In this document: positions 17,153-25,766 of the stretch, piece by piece
Layout of the letters: each line of letters begins with the position of its first letter
Position numbering within the stretch: position 1 is the stretch's first letter
Source: an uncultured Caryophanales bacterium
GTDB lineage: Bacteria; Bacillota_I; Bacilli_A; RF39; UBA660
NCBI GenBank assembly: GCA_947089915.1
Contig: CAMUMB010000005.1
Span: forward strand, 1 to 45,827
Reading direction: 5' to 3'
Length of the DNA stretch: 45,827 nt
The notes under the pieces: model-generated
What the model saw: only the letters and a program-made list of their open reading frames with translations
Databases searched by the model: none
What the model was told of the DNA's origin: nothing
Program-made: the position numbers and the translations under genes

Positions 17153-17575
17153 TTATCCTATTATCCCCATTATTTTGGTTTCCCCATACACAGGAAATTC
17201 TAAATGATTTCCTATAATTGGAAAATCAAAATACATATAAGCTGCTACACCATAGTATTTTCCTTTATTTGTATCATACTCATAAACACAATAACGGTAG
17301 CCGTTATTTGTAGCGACAATTGACTCTTGTCCATTACGTGTTGGGCACCCTTTGTTCGTTGTATCTACACGATATCCCATTTCACTTAATGTTGAAGCAA
17401 TCTCACTTTTTGCTGCATCATTATATGCTTCGTATTTTTCAATAATATCTACTATTCTATTCTTTACTTTAAACGCCTTTGAATAGGTCAAAGAACCAGC
17501 AAAAAAGAATATAAATATAACTACAAAAACAATAACAATTTGAAGTATATATGCATTTGCAATTGATTCTTTCAT
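17153..17575 (-). CDS. Pseudopilin-like protein with N-terminal hydrophobic helix
   Basis: 140 aa. After MKESIANAYI comes a hydrophobic helix (about 8-29), then a soluble domain with two cysteines (GCPTRNG and YRYCVYEYD) and a C-terminal strand-rich part (FDFPIIGNHLEFPVYGET). It is a paralogue of the upstream 149-aa protein: the cysteines, the CVYEY motif, the DIPIVGG/DFPIIGN block and the final PVYGET/PIYSET block all correspond. The architecture is that of minor pilins or TadE-like pseudopilins. A canonical Gly-(-1)/Glu-(+5) processing site is not evident. Confidence 0.68.
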   Translation of the reverse strand: MKESIANAYILQIVIVFVVIFIFFFAGSLTYSKAFKVKNRIVDIIEKYEAYNDAAKSEIASTLSEMGYRVDTTNKGCPTRNGQESIVATNNGYRYCVYEYDTNKGKYYGVAAYMYFDFPIIGNHLEFPVYGETKIMGIIG

Positions 17576-17586
17576 CTTATCACCAA

Positions 17587-18036
17587 CTATCTTTGACTAA
17601 ATTCATAAATACGTTCTGTTTCGGAATAAATAGGTAAGGAAAATGTTCCACCAACGATAGGGATATCCATATAAACATAGGTTAATATTCCATAAATAAA
17701 ATATCGACTATTTTTTTCCGGATATTCATAAACACAGTATTTATAGTTTGTCCCTATCCTTGTAATAGGTTGATATTCTATTCCATTATGTCTATGAGAT
17801 GGACAATTTAAATTACCATTGCTACTTGAACGATACCCTAAGTTGGCTAAAGATGTTTCAATTTCTGCCGCCGATAATTCATTATACCCTTCAAATTTTT
17901 CTAATGAGTTAGCAATTTTCCCATTCACTTTAAAGGATTTCATATAACTTAAGGTTGCCGCCAAGAAACCGAAAGTAATCACAATAAACACAATCATAAT
18001 ATTATATAGAAATGTACTTCCGATTGCTTGTCTCAT
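17587..18036 (-). CDS. Pseudopilin-like protein, paralogue of the 140-aa neighbour
   Basis: 149 aa with a short polar start (MRQAIGSTF), an N-terminal hydrophobic helix (about 10-31), the pair of cysteines (LNCPSH and YKYCVYEYP) and a conserved end (MDIPIVGGTFSLPIYSET). Side-by-side reading with the next gene shows the same order of motifs, so the two arose by duplication. I infer minor pilin or TadE-like roles in the filament or its base. It lies 21 bases after the 60-aa pilin candidate and 11 bases before its paralogue. Confidence 0.68.
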   Translation of the reverse strand: MRQAIGSTFLYNIMIVFIVITFGFLAATLSYMKSFKVNGKIANSLEKFEGYNELSAAEIETSLANLGYRSSSNGNLNCPSHRHNGIEYQPITRIGTNYKYCVYEYPEKNSRYFIYGILTYVYMDIPIVGGTFSLPIYSETERIYEFSQR

Positions 18037-18056
18037 ATCTTACACCACCCTAAAAA

Positions 18057-18239
18057 TTATGCACCTGTCGCTCCAGAGCAAGTACCATTTGTCCATACTC
18101 CACCGTTATTATGGCATTCACTTCTCGCACTTGTATTATTCATCATATTTGTAATGATTGGTGTAGCGATTGCGACAATAACACCAATTAATATGATTGT
18201 TACAACTGTCATATTTGCTTCTCCAGTTACTTCTTTCAT
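18057..18239 (-). CDS. Flp-like small pilin candidate
   Basis: 60 aa. A short charged leader (MKEVTGEAN) is followed by one hydrophobic helix (about 11-32) and a small polar tail with a Cys pair (CHNNGGVWTNGTC). The size, single helix and first-gene position below a strong promoter fit a Flp-type major pilin. The Glu usually found five residues after the cleavage Gly is not in place, so the processing site (possibly Gly6/Glu7) is uncertain. Its GGTGGTGATAG ribosome site is strong. A small membrane peptide with another role cannot be excluded. Confidence 0.65.
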   Translation of the reverse strand: MKEVTGEANMTVVTIILIGVIVAIATPIITNMMNNTSARSECHNNGGVWTNGTCSGATGA

Positions 18240-18270
18240 TCTATCACCACCTTACACTTTCTATGTTTAT

Positions 18271-18299
18271 AGTATAACACGTTTTACTTGAATTATCAA
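18271..18299 (-). promoter_or_regulatory. Strong sigma-A-type promoter of the pilin/T4SS operon
   Basis: On the minus strand TTGATA (18299-18294), a spacer of exactly 17 bases and TATACT (18276-18271) lie about 31 bases before the 60-aa pilin start. No terminator is seen between here and 4948, so this promoter may drive the whole 13-kb operon. Confidence 0.75.
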
Positions 18300-18315
18300 A
18301 CAATTCCATAATACT

Positions 18316-20730
18316 TTACTTTTTTTTACATATGATAAAATAAAAACTAGATAAAAATATACTGCATATAGAAATAATGCATCCTATAGGTAATCCTACT
18401 GGAATGTAATTTAAAACGATTTGATGTTTTCCTTTTTCCAATTCTATTCCTAAAAAGGTATCTACAATTTTAGTAGATAAGGTAGGAATTCCATCCACTT
18501 TTATATGCCATCCTTTATCATAAGGAATAGAAATAAATAGTATAGAATTATTTTCTAATGTAATTTCTCCATACAATTCATTTTGGTTTATTTGAATATT
18601 TTGCAATGTATTTTTTTGTAACACTTTTATTTGTTGCTGAAATAATTCTTCATTCAATTGGTAAATCGAAATTCCTTCTACCTGATTTTTTCCTTTTGGA
18701 TGAATGGTTAATTCTATTAAATCTTCTACCTGAGTTGCTTGAAAGACGCCATGTGCCTCCCACTCTTTCAATTCTTTTCCATTTAAAGTAACTTGTGCAA
18801 TATCCTGTTGGAAGGTATTGCCTTCTTTATAATGAATTTGTATGTAATAATCTCCAGATGAAACAGGCACTCTATATTCTGTTTGAGTATCTTTGCTTTC
18901 ATAAATCATTTTGAATACATCCTCATTACTACCAGTGAATGCTTTTAATAGATCATTTTGAAAGGTAAAAGCATTCGATTCATTTAAGTTTATTCTATTA
19001 TGATGCATGAAATAACCAATTGGTAGGCTATATGGATTTTGATATAAAATGTTATCTTCTGTAATCCAATCAATCGGTTCTAAAATCTCATATCCAGTAC
19101 TTTTTTCTCTCGATGTTATATAAGTTTGAATTCCAAGTAAAGAATCTATTACGATGGTATTTGTATTCACATCAATGTTTGCTACTCCAGTTGTTGGATA
19201 ACCTGCCTTCTTCATAAAATGATAAATTTCTTTGGAATTGGTTGATAAAAAACTTGTAAGTTCTTTTGTATTACAAATCATAGAATCTAATCCGCTATAA
19301 GAATCGGCATGCCCTGTTCTATAGATGGAGTTAGGTTTTTGGCAATTAGAAATCATACTTTCTAGTTTGATGTTGTCACTTGCGCCTTGAAAGGTAAGCT
19401 CAAAATTGAGTAATATTTCACCAAATGCAATGATAAGAAATAAAACTGAAAAAATATTTTTTTGATTTCTTCCTCTCTGATATAATAAAATGCTATATAA
19501 AAGTAAAAATATACCTGTAAGCACAATTTCCTCAAAACCTAAATATTCATAATTTGAATAAATGAGAATGATACTCATTAATATATATATAATTATAAGT
19601 GAAATTATTTGTTTGATAGAAACTTTTATCTTAGAATAAGTAAAAGTTGCAACAACAATAAGAAAAAAGGTAAATAAATAAGAGTTTCGATTCATGAAAT
19701 AATTAGGCATTGAAAATCCATGCCATAAATAAATGAAAAATGGAACAATACAACTTAGTAATATTAGAAAAAGAAGAAAAAATGTTCTTTTTTTATTTTT
19801 GATATCACTACTTACAAAATAAAAGTAAACTAACACAAGAGAAAATATACCACAATATAGATTGGTTCCATGCGCATTGAGTACGTTCTTACAATTATGG
19901 GCACCTATATAGAGTTTTGCAAGCAATTCTTTCAAATTGTTAATAACAGAATGAATATCCCACATGTTATTTACTGAATAGCGAAATACACTCTTTAGTT
20001 CAATTATGGTAGGAAGTAATAGACACATCGTAACACCTACACCCAAAATGGAACATAAAATAAAATGAAAAGTTGTTTTTGATATTATTTTTTGACCTTT
20101 TACATACATTTGAATCAAAAAATAGAAGAATACAAAAATACAAGTCATATAGCCTGTATAAAAATTACTGAAAATTGTTAACAATAAGAAGCTAAAATAC
20201 ATTCCTCTTTTGCTATATGCAATCAATCGATCAATTCCCAATAAAACAAGTGGTAATAGATATACAGCATCTAGCCACATCACATGAAAATAATATTGTA
20301 CTGTATACCCCATAAGTGCATAGGCTGCCGAAAATAGATAATTCATCTTGTGATTTTGTGGATAATGTTTTTGTAAATATAAATGCATAGTTCCACCAGA
20401 TAATCCAATTTTGAAAACAATTAAAATAAATAAGGCAATTGGAATACTCGTTTTTGAAAAGAAAATTAAAATAATATTGAATGGGCTTGCTAAGTAATAG
20501 GCAAATGTTGATAACATGCTTCCACCCATGCCCTTAGAAAAAGAGTATAGTATGTTTTCTTTTCCCATAAATACATCTCGTAAATAGGAAAACAAAGAAA
20601 CATATTGTGCCTTCATATCCGATATTATAAAATTTTCACCTTTTATTGTATACCCTAGTAAGTAATACCCTATTATAAATATAATAATTGGGATACAAAA
20701 GGCAATTACAAATTTTTTCATCTGTTTCAT
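18316..20730 (-). CDS. YfhO-family multi-pass membrane protein
   Basis: 804 aa with roughly 12 membrane helices in residues 1-440 and an extracellular C-terminal domain of about 330 residues closed by a last helix. The N-terminal motifs (GENFIISDMKAQYVSLF, SFSKGMGGSML, YYLASPFN) and the ending WHIKVDGIPTLSTKIVDTFLGI are typical of YfhO, a GT-C-like family. YfhO members add sugars to lipoteichoic acid or related polymers from lipid carriers at the outer membrane face. The gene lies between the two secretion/pilus operons but ends just before the pilin promoter, so it is probably its own unit. A link to pilus glycosylation is conjecture. A TATAAT lies upstream near 20750 without a good -35. Confidence 0.88.
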   Translation of the reverse strand: MKQMKKFVIAFCIPIIIFIIGYYLLGYTIKGENFIISDMKAQYVSLFSYLRDVFMGKENILYSFSKGMGGSMLSTFAYYLASPFNIILIFFSKTSIPIALFILIVFKIGLSGGTMHLYLQKHYPQNHKMNYLFSAAYALMGYTVQYYFHVMWLDAVYLLPLVLLGIDRLIAYSKRGMYFSFLLLTIFSNFYTGYMTCIFVFFYFLIQMYVKGQKIISKTTFHFILCSILGVGVTMCLLLPTIIELKSVFRYSVNNMWDIHSVINNLKELLAKLYIGAHNCKNVLNAHGTNLYCGIFSLVLVYFYFVSSDIKNKKRTFFLLFLILLSCIVPFFIYLWHGFSMPNYFMNRNSYLFTFFLIVVATFTYSKIKVSIKQIISLIIIYILMSIILIYSNYEYLGFEEIVLTGIFLLLYSILLYQRGRNQKNIFSVLFLIIAFGEILLNFELTFQGASDNIKLESMISNCQKPNSIYRTGHADSYSGLDSMICNTKELTSFLSTNSKEIYHFMKKAGYPTTGVANIDVNTNTIVIDSLLGIQTYITSREKSTGYEILEPIDWITEDNILYQNPYSLPIGYFMHHNRINLNESNAFTFQNDLLKAFTGSNEDVFKMIYESKDTQTEYRVPVSSGDYYIQIHYKEGNTFQQDIAQVTLNGKELKEWEAHGVFQATQVEDLIELTIHPKGKNQVEGISIYQLNEELFQQQIKVLQKNTLQNIQINQNELYGEITLENNSILFISIPYDKGWHIKVDGIPTLSTKIVDTFLGIELEKGKHQIVLNYIPVGLPIGCIISICSIFLSSFYFIICKKK

Positions 20731-20811
20731 CGCATCACCATATAATTTTATTATAAAGCAAATATATATATTTTAAAACATCTTTTAACCAATTTTTAAA
20801 TCAAAATAAAA

Positions 20812-20835
20812 ATCCAACCTATACTAGCGTTGAAT
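20812..20835 (-). terminator. Terminator after the MazF-like pseudogene
   Basis: On the minus strand ATTCAAC (20835-20829) pairs with GTTGGAT (20818-20812) across a 10-base loop, with one G.T pair, and a T-rich tail (TTTTTATTTT) follows. Confidence 0.6.
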
Positions 20836-20840
20836 TAGAT

Positions 20841-21280
20841 TTACATACTATCTTGTTCTGATATTTTTCTTAAAGCATCAATATTTAATAAAGCGTATAA
20901 TTCTTTATACATATCTACTAGTTCTTCTGTTTCCAATTGCGTTATTTTTTTCACAAATTGTTGTTCTTCTATTTTGAGTGGTAATTCAATTCTTACATAG
21001 AATTTTCGTAATAAACCCTTTTGTCGCCAGTTTTTAATCTCTTTCCTACGATAGTTATTGTTTCTAAACTGTGTTGTTAGTTTAAATCCATGATAATCTG
21101 TTGAATTTTCAACAACTAATCCTCGACCATCATCTAAAATTAAAAACGGCTTGTTTGAATTCTAACACTTAATACTTGGTTTTCATCATAATACATTTCT
21201 GGGTATGTCACTAACCAAATTTCTCCTATTGACGGAGTCACTTCTTGTACAGCAGATTGCACTTCAGCTGGTTGTTGCAT
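20841..21280 (-). pseudogene. MazF/PemK-like toxin, frameshifted
   Basis: The reading frame opens at ATG 21280 and gives IGEIWLVTYPEMYYDENQ, the start of a MazF/PemK-type protein, but stops after 46 codons. From about 21165 the next frame continues without interruption (NKPFLILDDGRGLVVENS, then YHGFKLTTQFRNNNY) to a stop at 20841. The total of 440 bases is one short of a multiple of three, consistent with a single-base deletion near 21160-21168. MazF-like toxins cleave mRNA. The start overlaps the stop of the upstream 66-aa gene as TAATG. As written the toxin would be non-functional, unless this is a sequence error. Confidence 0.7.
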
Positions 21281-21480
21281 TAAACCACCTTTCTACTTTT
21301 CAAATCAGAACTCTTTAATCCTAATTTTTCTAATATAGAATTATCAAAATTCCTCTTTGTTTGTTTTGTCTTAGTAGGGACTTTAATCTTTTCTATATTT
21401 TTTTGATATTCTTTTAAACTCATACCTAGCATATCAGCACATTCCTTTTGTGAATCTATAAATTCCTTTTTATTCATCAT
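21280..21480 (-). CDS. Small antitoxin-like protein upstream of the MazF-like gene
   Basis: 66 aa, hydrophilic and Lys-rich, with KECADMLGMSLKEYQKNIEKI (start of the protein) and a C-terminal ILEKLGLKSSDLKSR block. I know no named family. Its size, the TAATG overlap with the toxin-like gene and the palindromic operator at the promoter fit an antitoxin or a toxin-module regulator. A GGAGGG site precedes tandem ATG codons. Confidence 0.6.
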   Translation of the reverse strand: MMNKKEFIDSQKECADMLGMSLKEYQKNIEKIKVPTKTKQTKRNFDNSILEKLGLKSSDLKSRKVV

Positions 21481-21516
21481 AAAAATCCCTCCATTCTGAC
21501 AACTAAAATATATAAT

Positions 21517-21537
21517 AATTTACAAAATTTGTAAATT
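21517..21537. promoter_or_regulatory. Perfect palindrome, probable operator of the small toxin module
   Basis: AATTTACAAA and its exact inverted copy TTTGTAAATT are separated by one base. The site lies just downstream of the -10 of the module promoter, about where transcription would begin, a usual place for autoregulation by an antitoxin. Confidence 0.6.
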
Positions 21538-21547
21538 ACTTATGTGT

Positions 21548-21576
21548 ATTCTATAGATATTTTAACACATTATCAA
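21548..21576 (-). promoter_or_regulatory. Promoter of the antitoxin-like/MazF-like module
   Basis: TTGATA (21576-21571), 17 bases, then TAGAAT (21553-21548) on the minus strand, followed by the palindrome at 21537-21517 and the 66-aa gene. Confidence 0.6.
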
Positions 21577-21680
21577 GATATTTTAGAATTATGTTATTCT
21601 ACTAATAATATACTATTATTTTTTACTTATTCCTTTTTTCTAAACAATTTTTTATGATAATTTTTTGAATTTATTATTCA

Positions 21681-21702
21681 AAAAAGAAATCTTTCGATTT
21701 CT
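21681..21702 (-). terminator. Terminator at the end of the tad operon
   Basis: On the minus strand AGAAATC and GATTTCT form a 7-bp stem around a GAAA loop, followed by TTTTT. It overlaps the region just past the tadC stop. Confidence 0.85.
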
Positions 21703-21703
21703 C

Positions 21704-22489
21704 TTAAAAATTCATCATCTGCATCATTGCAAATAATAACAATAACAAGATCCCACCACCAGTTGTAACTAACATTGTCATTGTCTTATTTTCCATTGTA
21801 TCCAAACGATTTTTGTATTTCTGTTCACGTGCCTTATTTTGTAATGTAGATACGGTTCTTGCAAATAAAACGAGTTGTTCTTGTTTGTTTTCTTGTGATC
21901 CTAATCCAAGACGATATAACAAACGCATCATTCGCATGGAATCCCTAACAGGATATTCTTTCGCAAAATCCATATAAGGATTTACGCTAGAATCACCTGC
22001 CTCGATTTTTGTAATCAATTTTTCAAGTCCTGGTTTAAAAATCTCAGGTGCGGTATCAATGGATCTACGGATTGCAACTGGTACTGTATAGTGTTGTACT
22101 AAGATTTCCAAACTTTTTAGATAATATGGTAACATTTGATTAATTTTATTTAAATTTGCTTTATAATACTTTTGTAAACTTGTATATGGTAATTTAAATA
22201 CCAAAAATCCTAGAATGACTGCAAACAATATATTTACAAAGGAAGGATTAGAAAGCATGAAAATGAATATGATAAATACAATTACAACTAAACCGTTGCG
22301 CAAACGTTTTGAAAATTCACGGTTGACATCTACTTCATTTCCATGACGTACCGTTAGTAAAAATTTATAGTCATCTTCCATTAGGAATCTGAAATATGGT
22401 TCTGCATCTGTTAAAAACTTTTGTGTATCAATTTTCTTGTTATACTCTAATACAAATAAAATGATTAGTGCGATTAAAATAAATTCCAT
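21704..22489 (-). CDS. tadC: TadC-like pilus platform protein (T2SSF family)
   Basis: 261 aa with membrane helices near 1-15, two around 70-105 and one at the extreme C-terminus, separated by a cytoplasmic helical domain (LPYYLKSLEILVQHYTVPVAI and the SMRMMRLLYRLGLGSQENKQ region). This is the plan of TadC, which with TadB forms the inner-membrane platform on which the TadA ATPase acts. Its ATG overlaps the tadB stop as TAATG, indicating coupled translation in a fixed ratio. It is last in the operon, before the terminator. Confidence 0.78.
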   Translation of the reverse strand: MEFILIALIILFVLEYNKKIDTQKFLTDAEPYFRFLMEDDYKFLLTVRHGNEVDVNREFSKRLRNGLVVIVFIIFIFMLSNPSFVNILFAVILGFLVFKLPYTSLQKYYKANLNKINQMLPYYLKSLEILVQHYTVPVAIRRSIDTAPEIFKPGLEKLITKIEAGDSSVNPYMDFAKEYPVRDSMRMMRLLYRLGLGSQENKQEQLVLFARTVSTLQNKAREQKYKNRLDTMENKTMTMLVTTGGGILLLLLFAMMQMMNF

Positions 22490-23391
22490 TACTCAGCCCC
22501 CACATTCTCATTGTAATATTTCTCACCTGATAATAAGAAATAAGTATTGATAATAATAATTGCGTGCAATAACAGTTGAACCAAACCATTGTCTAATAAT
22601 TTAATATAAGATTCTACCCCTAATAAAAACTGAACCAACATAACCATTAAATATAAAATAACACCAAATTGTAAAAACTTTTTATGGAATTGTGCTCTGT
22701 CCAAACGGTCTCTATAAACATTTTCCACCAACATATCAATATCTAGTGACATGTTTTCTAATGCATCACTTGAGTTTTTTGAACCCTCATTTGTAATTTG
22801 TAAGAATAATTGATGCATATTTTTTACGATAAAATAATCATATTTTTGATTCATAAATTGAATAGATTGTTCAATAGTACCATTTTCATAAGCAAGATCA
22901 ATCATTGTTTTGACATCTGATCTTACAGGATCTTCTAATACACCTGATTCATAAACACCTTCTAGTGCTTTGATAAAGGATTGTGTTGTCGCAAATTCCA
23001 TAATGGTATTGGTAGTATATACTTGAATTTGTTCAAAGATAAATTCACTGTAAATTCTTTTACATCTTAGATAAGTAAGGTAAGGAATCGTAATAACAGC
23101 AACTACCGCATACACAACTGATAATAATAAATTATAGAAATATAAATATGAAATTACAGCTGCCACAACGGCAAATATGATTACTTGTAATGTATATTGT
23201 TTTTTGGTATATTCCTGTCCAAGCTCTTTTACTTTTTCTCTTACTTCTTTAAAAGAATAAGGAGCATACTTATCATAAACATTTCCTACTTGTTTTGATA
23301 CATATTTATAGACATTTGTTCCTGCACTATTTCGGTAAGCAAGAATAAATATAATGACAAAAGCAATTAGGATAAATACGAATATTTCCAT
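22489..23391 (-). CDS. tadB: TadB-like pilus platform protein (T2SSF family)
   Basis: 300 aa with one N-terminal helix, a helix pair around 70-108, a cytoplasmic helical domain (IMEFATTQSFIKALEGVYESG, then DVKTMIDLAYENGTIEQS) and a C-terminal helix pair about 240-290. This matches TadB of the Tad/type II secretion F family. It sits between tadA (13 bases upstream) and tadC (1-base overlap), the standard A-B-C order. Confidence 0.78.
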   Translation of the reverse strand: MEIFVFILIAFVIIFILAYRNSAGTNVYKYVSKQVGNVYDKYAPYSFKEVREKVKELGQEYTKKQYTLQVIIFAVVAAVISYLYFYNLLLSVVYAVVAVITIPYLTYLRCKRIYSEFIFEQIQVYTTNTIMEFATTQSFIKALEGVYESGVLEDPVRSDVKTMIDLAYENGTIEQSIQFMNQKYDYFIVKNMHQLFLQITNEGSKNSSDALENMSLDIDMLVENVYRDRLDRAQFHKKFLQFGVILYLMVMLVQFLLGVESYIKLLDNGLVQLLLHAIIIINTYFLLSGEKYYNENVGAE

Positions 23392-23404
23392 CTAAATACC
23401 TCCT

Positions 23405-24523
23405 TTATTCATATGAAATATTTTGATTTGTGGTTACTTGTTGTTGATTGTTCACATTATTTTGTGAAGTTGCTTGTATTACATTAGGTGATAAAATAAC
23501 ACCTTGTGAATCTAGGTAATCAAGTAAATATTTAGAAGGTTGATTTCTAATAACTTTACCTGATGTTGATTTTTGATAAATTGTATTATATTTCGCTTCA
23601 TTGTTCTCTGTTACATAGAATTCTGTTACTTCGGCAATTTCACGGACAAAACGTTTGGTTTCTTTATCTTGATATCCACGAATATAAACGCCTATTTGGA
23701 TATAACGGTAAATTGTTTTTAAGAATTGGTCAATATCTTGGCTTGTCTCTAACAAGCTATACATACGATGTGGAATAGAAGATGCTTTATCTGCATGAAT
23801 TGTAGATAAAATGTAGTGTCCAGATGAAATAGAGTTACGAACTGCCATTACTGCTTCTGCACTACGTACTTCGGATAATAATATCCACTTTGGATTTTGT
23901 CTCATACAAGTTACCAATACATCTGTATATGAAGCTATATTATTGGTTTTCATCGCAACGATATCACGATGTGGAAAAATTCGGTCTAAATGAAGTTCTA
24001 GTGTATCTTCCACTGTAATGATCTTCTCATTTTCTCTCGTATGAGAAGCTAAGTATTTAATAAATTCGGTCTTACCTGAACCAGTTTCCCCACATACAAT
24101 AATATTGCAATGTCCTAAAACACACTGTATTAGAAAATCATGGATATCTAAATCAACGTATTTGTCTTGTAACAATTTGTCTTTCTCAAGTCTTATTTTG
24201 GCTGGAGTTTTACGAATTACACAAGCAATTCCATTACGAGCAATGGACTCATGAATAAAATTGAGACGTAATTCAGCACCCTCTGCATCCAAGAAGGGAT
24301 GTGCCATATTGAATGACTTTCCCATTACATTGGAACATTGAAATGCTAATTTTTCCATTAATGCATCATTAATATCTGGATTTTCAACACGAAAATTTCC
24401 TTTGGATAATGTTTTTAAATGAATTTGTCCACCATTACTGTAGGAAATATCAGTAATGTCATCATCCTCTAAATAAGGTTTGATAGGCCCAAAATCAATT
24501 TGGGAGAACATATTATCATTCAT
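23405..24523 (-). CDS. tadA: TadA/CpaF-type secretion ATPase
   Basis: 372 aa. Walker A GETGSGKT lies at 145-152, with the Asp box ITVEDTLEL, a Walker B region (PKWILLSEVRSAEA) and the His box GHYILSTIHADKA. These define the VirB11/GspE/TadA hexameric ATPases, and the context with CpaB, TadB and TadC places it in the TadA/CpaF branch. It powers pilin polymerisation at the inner membrane. The C-terminus is an Asn/Gln-rich tail. Note that the T4SS-like operon has no VirB11 of its own, which fits Gram-positive systems but also allows sharing. Confidence 0.9.
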   Translation of the reverse strand: MNDNMFSQIDFGPIKPYLEDDDITDISYSNGGQIHLKTLSKGNFRVENPDINDALMEKLAFQCSNVMGKSFNMAHPFLDAEGAELRLNFIHESIARNGIACVIRKTPAKIRLEKDKLLQDKYVDLDIHDFLIQCVLGHCNIIVCGETGSGKTEFIKYLASHTRENEKIITVEDTLELHLDRIFPHRDIVAMKTNNIASYTDVLVTCMRQNPKWILLSEVRSAEAVMAVRNSISSGHYILSTIHADKASSIPHRMYSLLETSQDIDQFLKTIYRYIQIGVYIRGYQDKETKRFVREIAEVTEFYVTENNEAKYNTIYQKSTSGKVIRNQPSKYLLDYLDSQGVILSPNVIQATSQNNVNNQQQVTTNQNISYE

Positions 24524-24526
24524 ATA

Positions 24527-25336
24527 TTAACCTTCTACTTGCCCCATTGCTGCAGTTAATTCATCATTTGGAACAGTATTGGCATTGATAAAGTCTCTTA
24601 AAGTTTGTGAACTTACCATAGTGCTTCCCTCTGGTACTACCGCAGTTCCACCATGTGGTACTGGGAATAATTCAGCTGAGAAAGCAGTCATGTATTTTCC
24701 TTTTAATAATAATACGTTAATTTCTGGTTGTACTCCAAAGATTAAACTACTTGGTGTACGAGCTTCATCGCTATTTTCAAATACATTTCTTCCTGCAGAA
24801 TCTTTTACAGCTAATACTTTTACGTTTTCTACTAATTTACCAACCATAAGCTGTCCATTTTCATTTACAGCTTTCATGTAAATATCAATGTAATTTCCAG
24901 GAAAAATTGAATTTCCATAAGTTTTATCCATTGTAACAGCCATATTGTAAGGAACTTCTCCATCGGCTACTTCCACAAATGCGGAATCTGGTAAATCAGC
25001 TTCATTTACTACAACTCCACTATAGAACATACTTCCTTTTGGAATTACAGTATTGTAGTTGCTATATTTACCAATCACAAATGCGGATGAACGAATTACG
25101 TTACTCTGTAACACAACTGGTGCTACATCGACATATTCGATCATGTCAGATGTAATTCTTGTTCTTGGTTGAATGGTCTGTGCTGCTACTGGTATTCTTC
25201 TCACTGGATTTACCATTCTGTTAATTTGGATACGATATCCAAAAAATAGGACTAAGATAATCGCGATTACTCCAATAATCGTAACTGTGTTTTTGTTTCT
25301 AAAAAATCTTTTTAATGCAATCATAAAATTATTCAT
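24527..25336 (-). CDS. cpaB: CpaB/RcpC-like SAF-domain pilus assembly protein
   Basis: 269 aa. One membrane helix (about 17-34) is followed by a SAF domain (PVAAQTIQPRTRITSDMIE, then the FVIGKYSNYNTVIPKGSMF block) and a C-terminal beta-rich domain (AVTMDKTYGNSIFPGNYIDIYM). CpaB/RcpC proteins sit outside the membrane and help assemble or stabilise Tad pili, perhaps by binding the cell wall. It lies 3 bases before tadA. Confidence 0.82.
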   Translation of the reverse strand: MNNFMIALKRFFRNKNTVTIIGVIAIILVLFFGYRIQINRMVNPVRRIPVAAQTIQPRTRITSDMIEYVDVAPVVLQSNVIRSSAFVIGKYSNYNTVIPKGSMFYSGVVVNEADLPDSAFVEVADGEVPYNMAVTMDKTYGNSIFPGNYIDIYMKAVNENGQLMVGKLVENVKVLAVKDSAGRNVFENSDEARTPSSLIFGVQPEINVLLLKGKYMTAFSAELFPVPHGGTAVVPEGSTMVSSQTLRDFINANTVPNDELTAAMGQVEG

Positions 25337-25352
25337 ATTTTTCTTCCTTTCT

Positions 25353-25754
25353 TTAATATGGTGTTTCTAAAATCGCATCCAATCGATTGGAAATATCAAA
25401 ATCGATAATTTCTTCTGTGACATTGGACTGTAATTTAGTGGAAACCCTCAAACTTACTTTTGGAGGTGTTTCATTTACATCATATATTTCAACTTTATAA
25501 GTATTTCCTATGGTTACACTTTCTGCAAACCTCCTTATAAAGTTTTCAACAAATTTTTCACGATCGATACGAACAGTACCGGTTCTACGATAAGAGGCTA
25601 AGTCAACAGCGTCATACATAGCCGCTTCTGTAATTTCTTTTAATAAGATATAGTTTTGTTCATCTGTATTGGTGACATTTTGGAAAAAGAAGATAAAAGC
25701 AACTGATGTAACACCAAGTAAGATGACAAATATACCCCAAAACGATTCTTTCAC
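25353..25754 (-). CDS. Pseudopilin/TadE-like single-helix protein
   Basis: 133 aa. Starts MKESFWGIF and has an N-terminal membrane helix (about 6-25) and a soluble domain with two helices (EITEAAMYDAVDLASYRR; DREKFVENFIRRFAESV) and strands. The shape fits TadE-like pseudopilins, and the position before cpaB supports it. Its MKES start and helix recall the 140-aa protein of the other operon, although the soluble domains differ and cysteines are absent. Confidence 0.62.
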   Translation of the reverse strand: MKESFWGIFVILLGVTSVAFIFFFQNVTNTDEQNYILLKEITEAAMYDAVDLASYRRTGTVRIDREKFVENFIRRFAESVTIGNTYKVEIYDVNETPPKVSLRVSTKLQSNVTEEIIDFDISNRLDAILETPY

Positions 25755-25766
25755 TTCTTTTCACCT

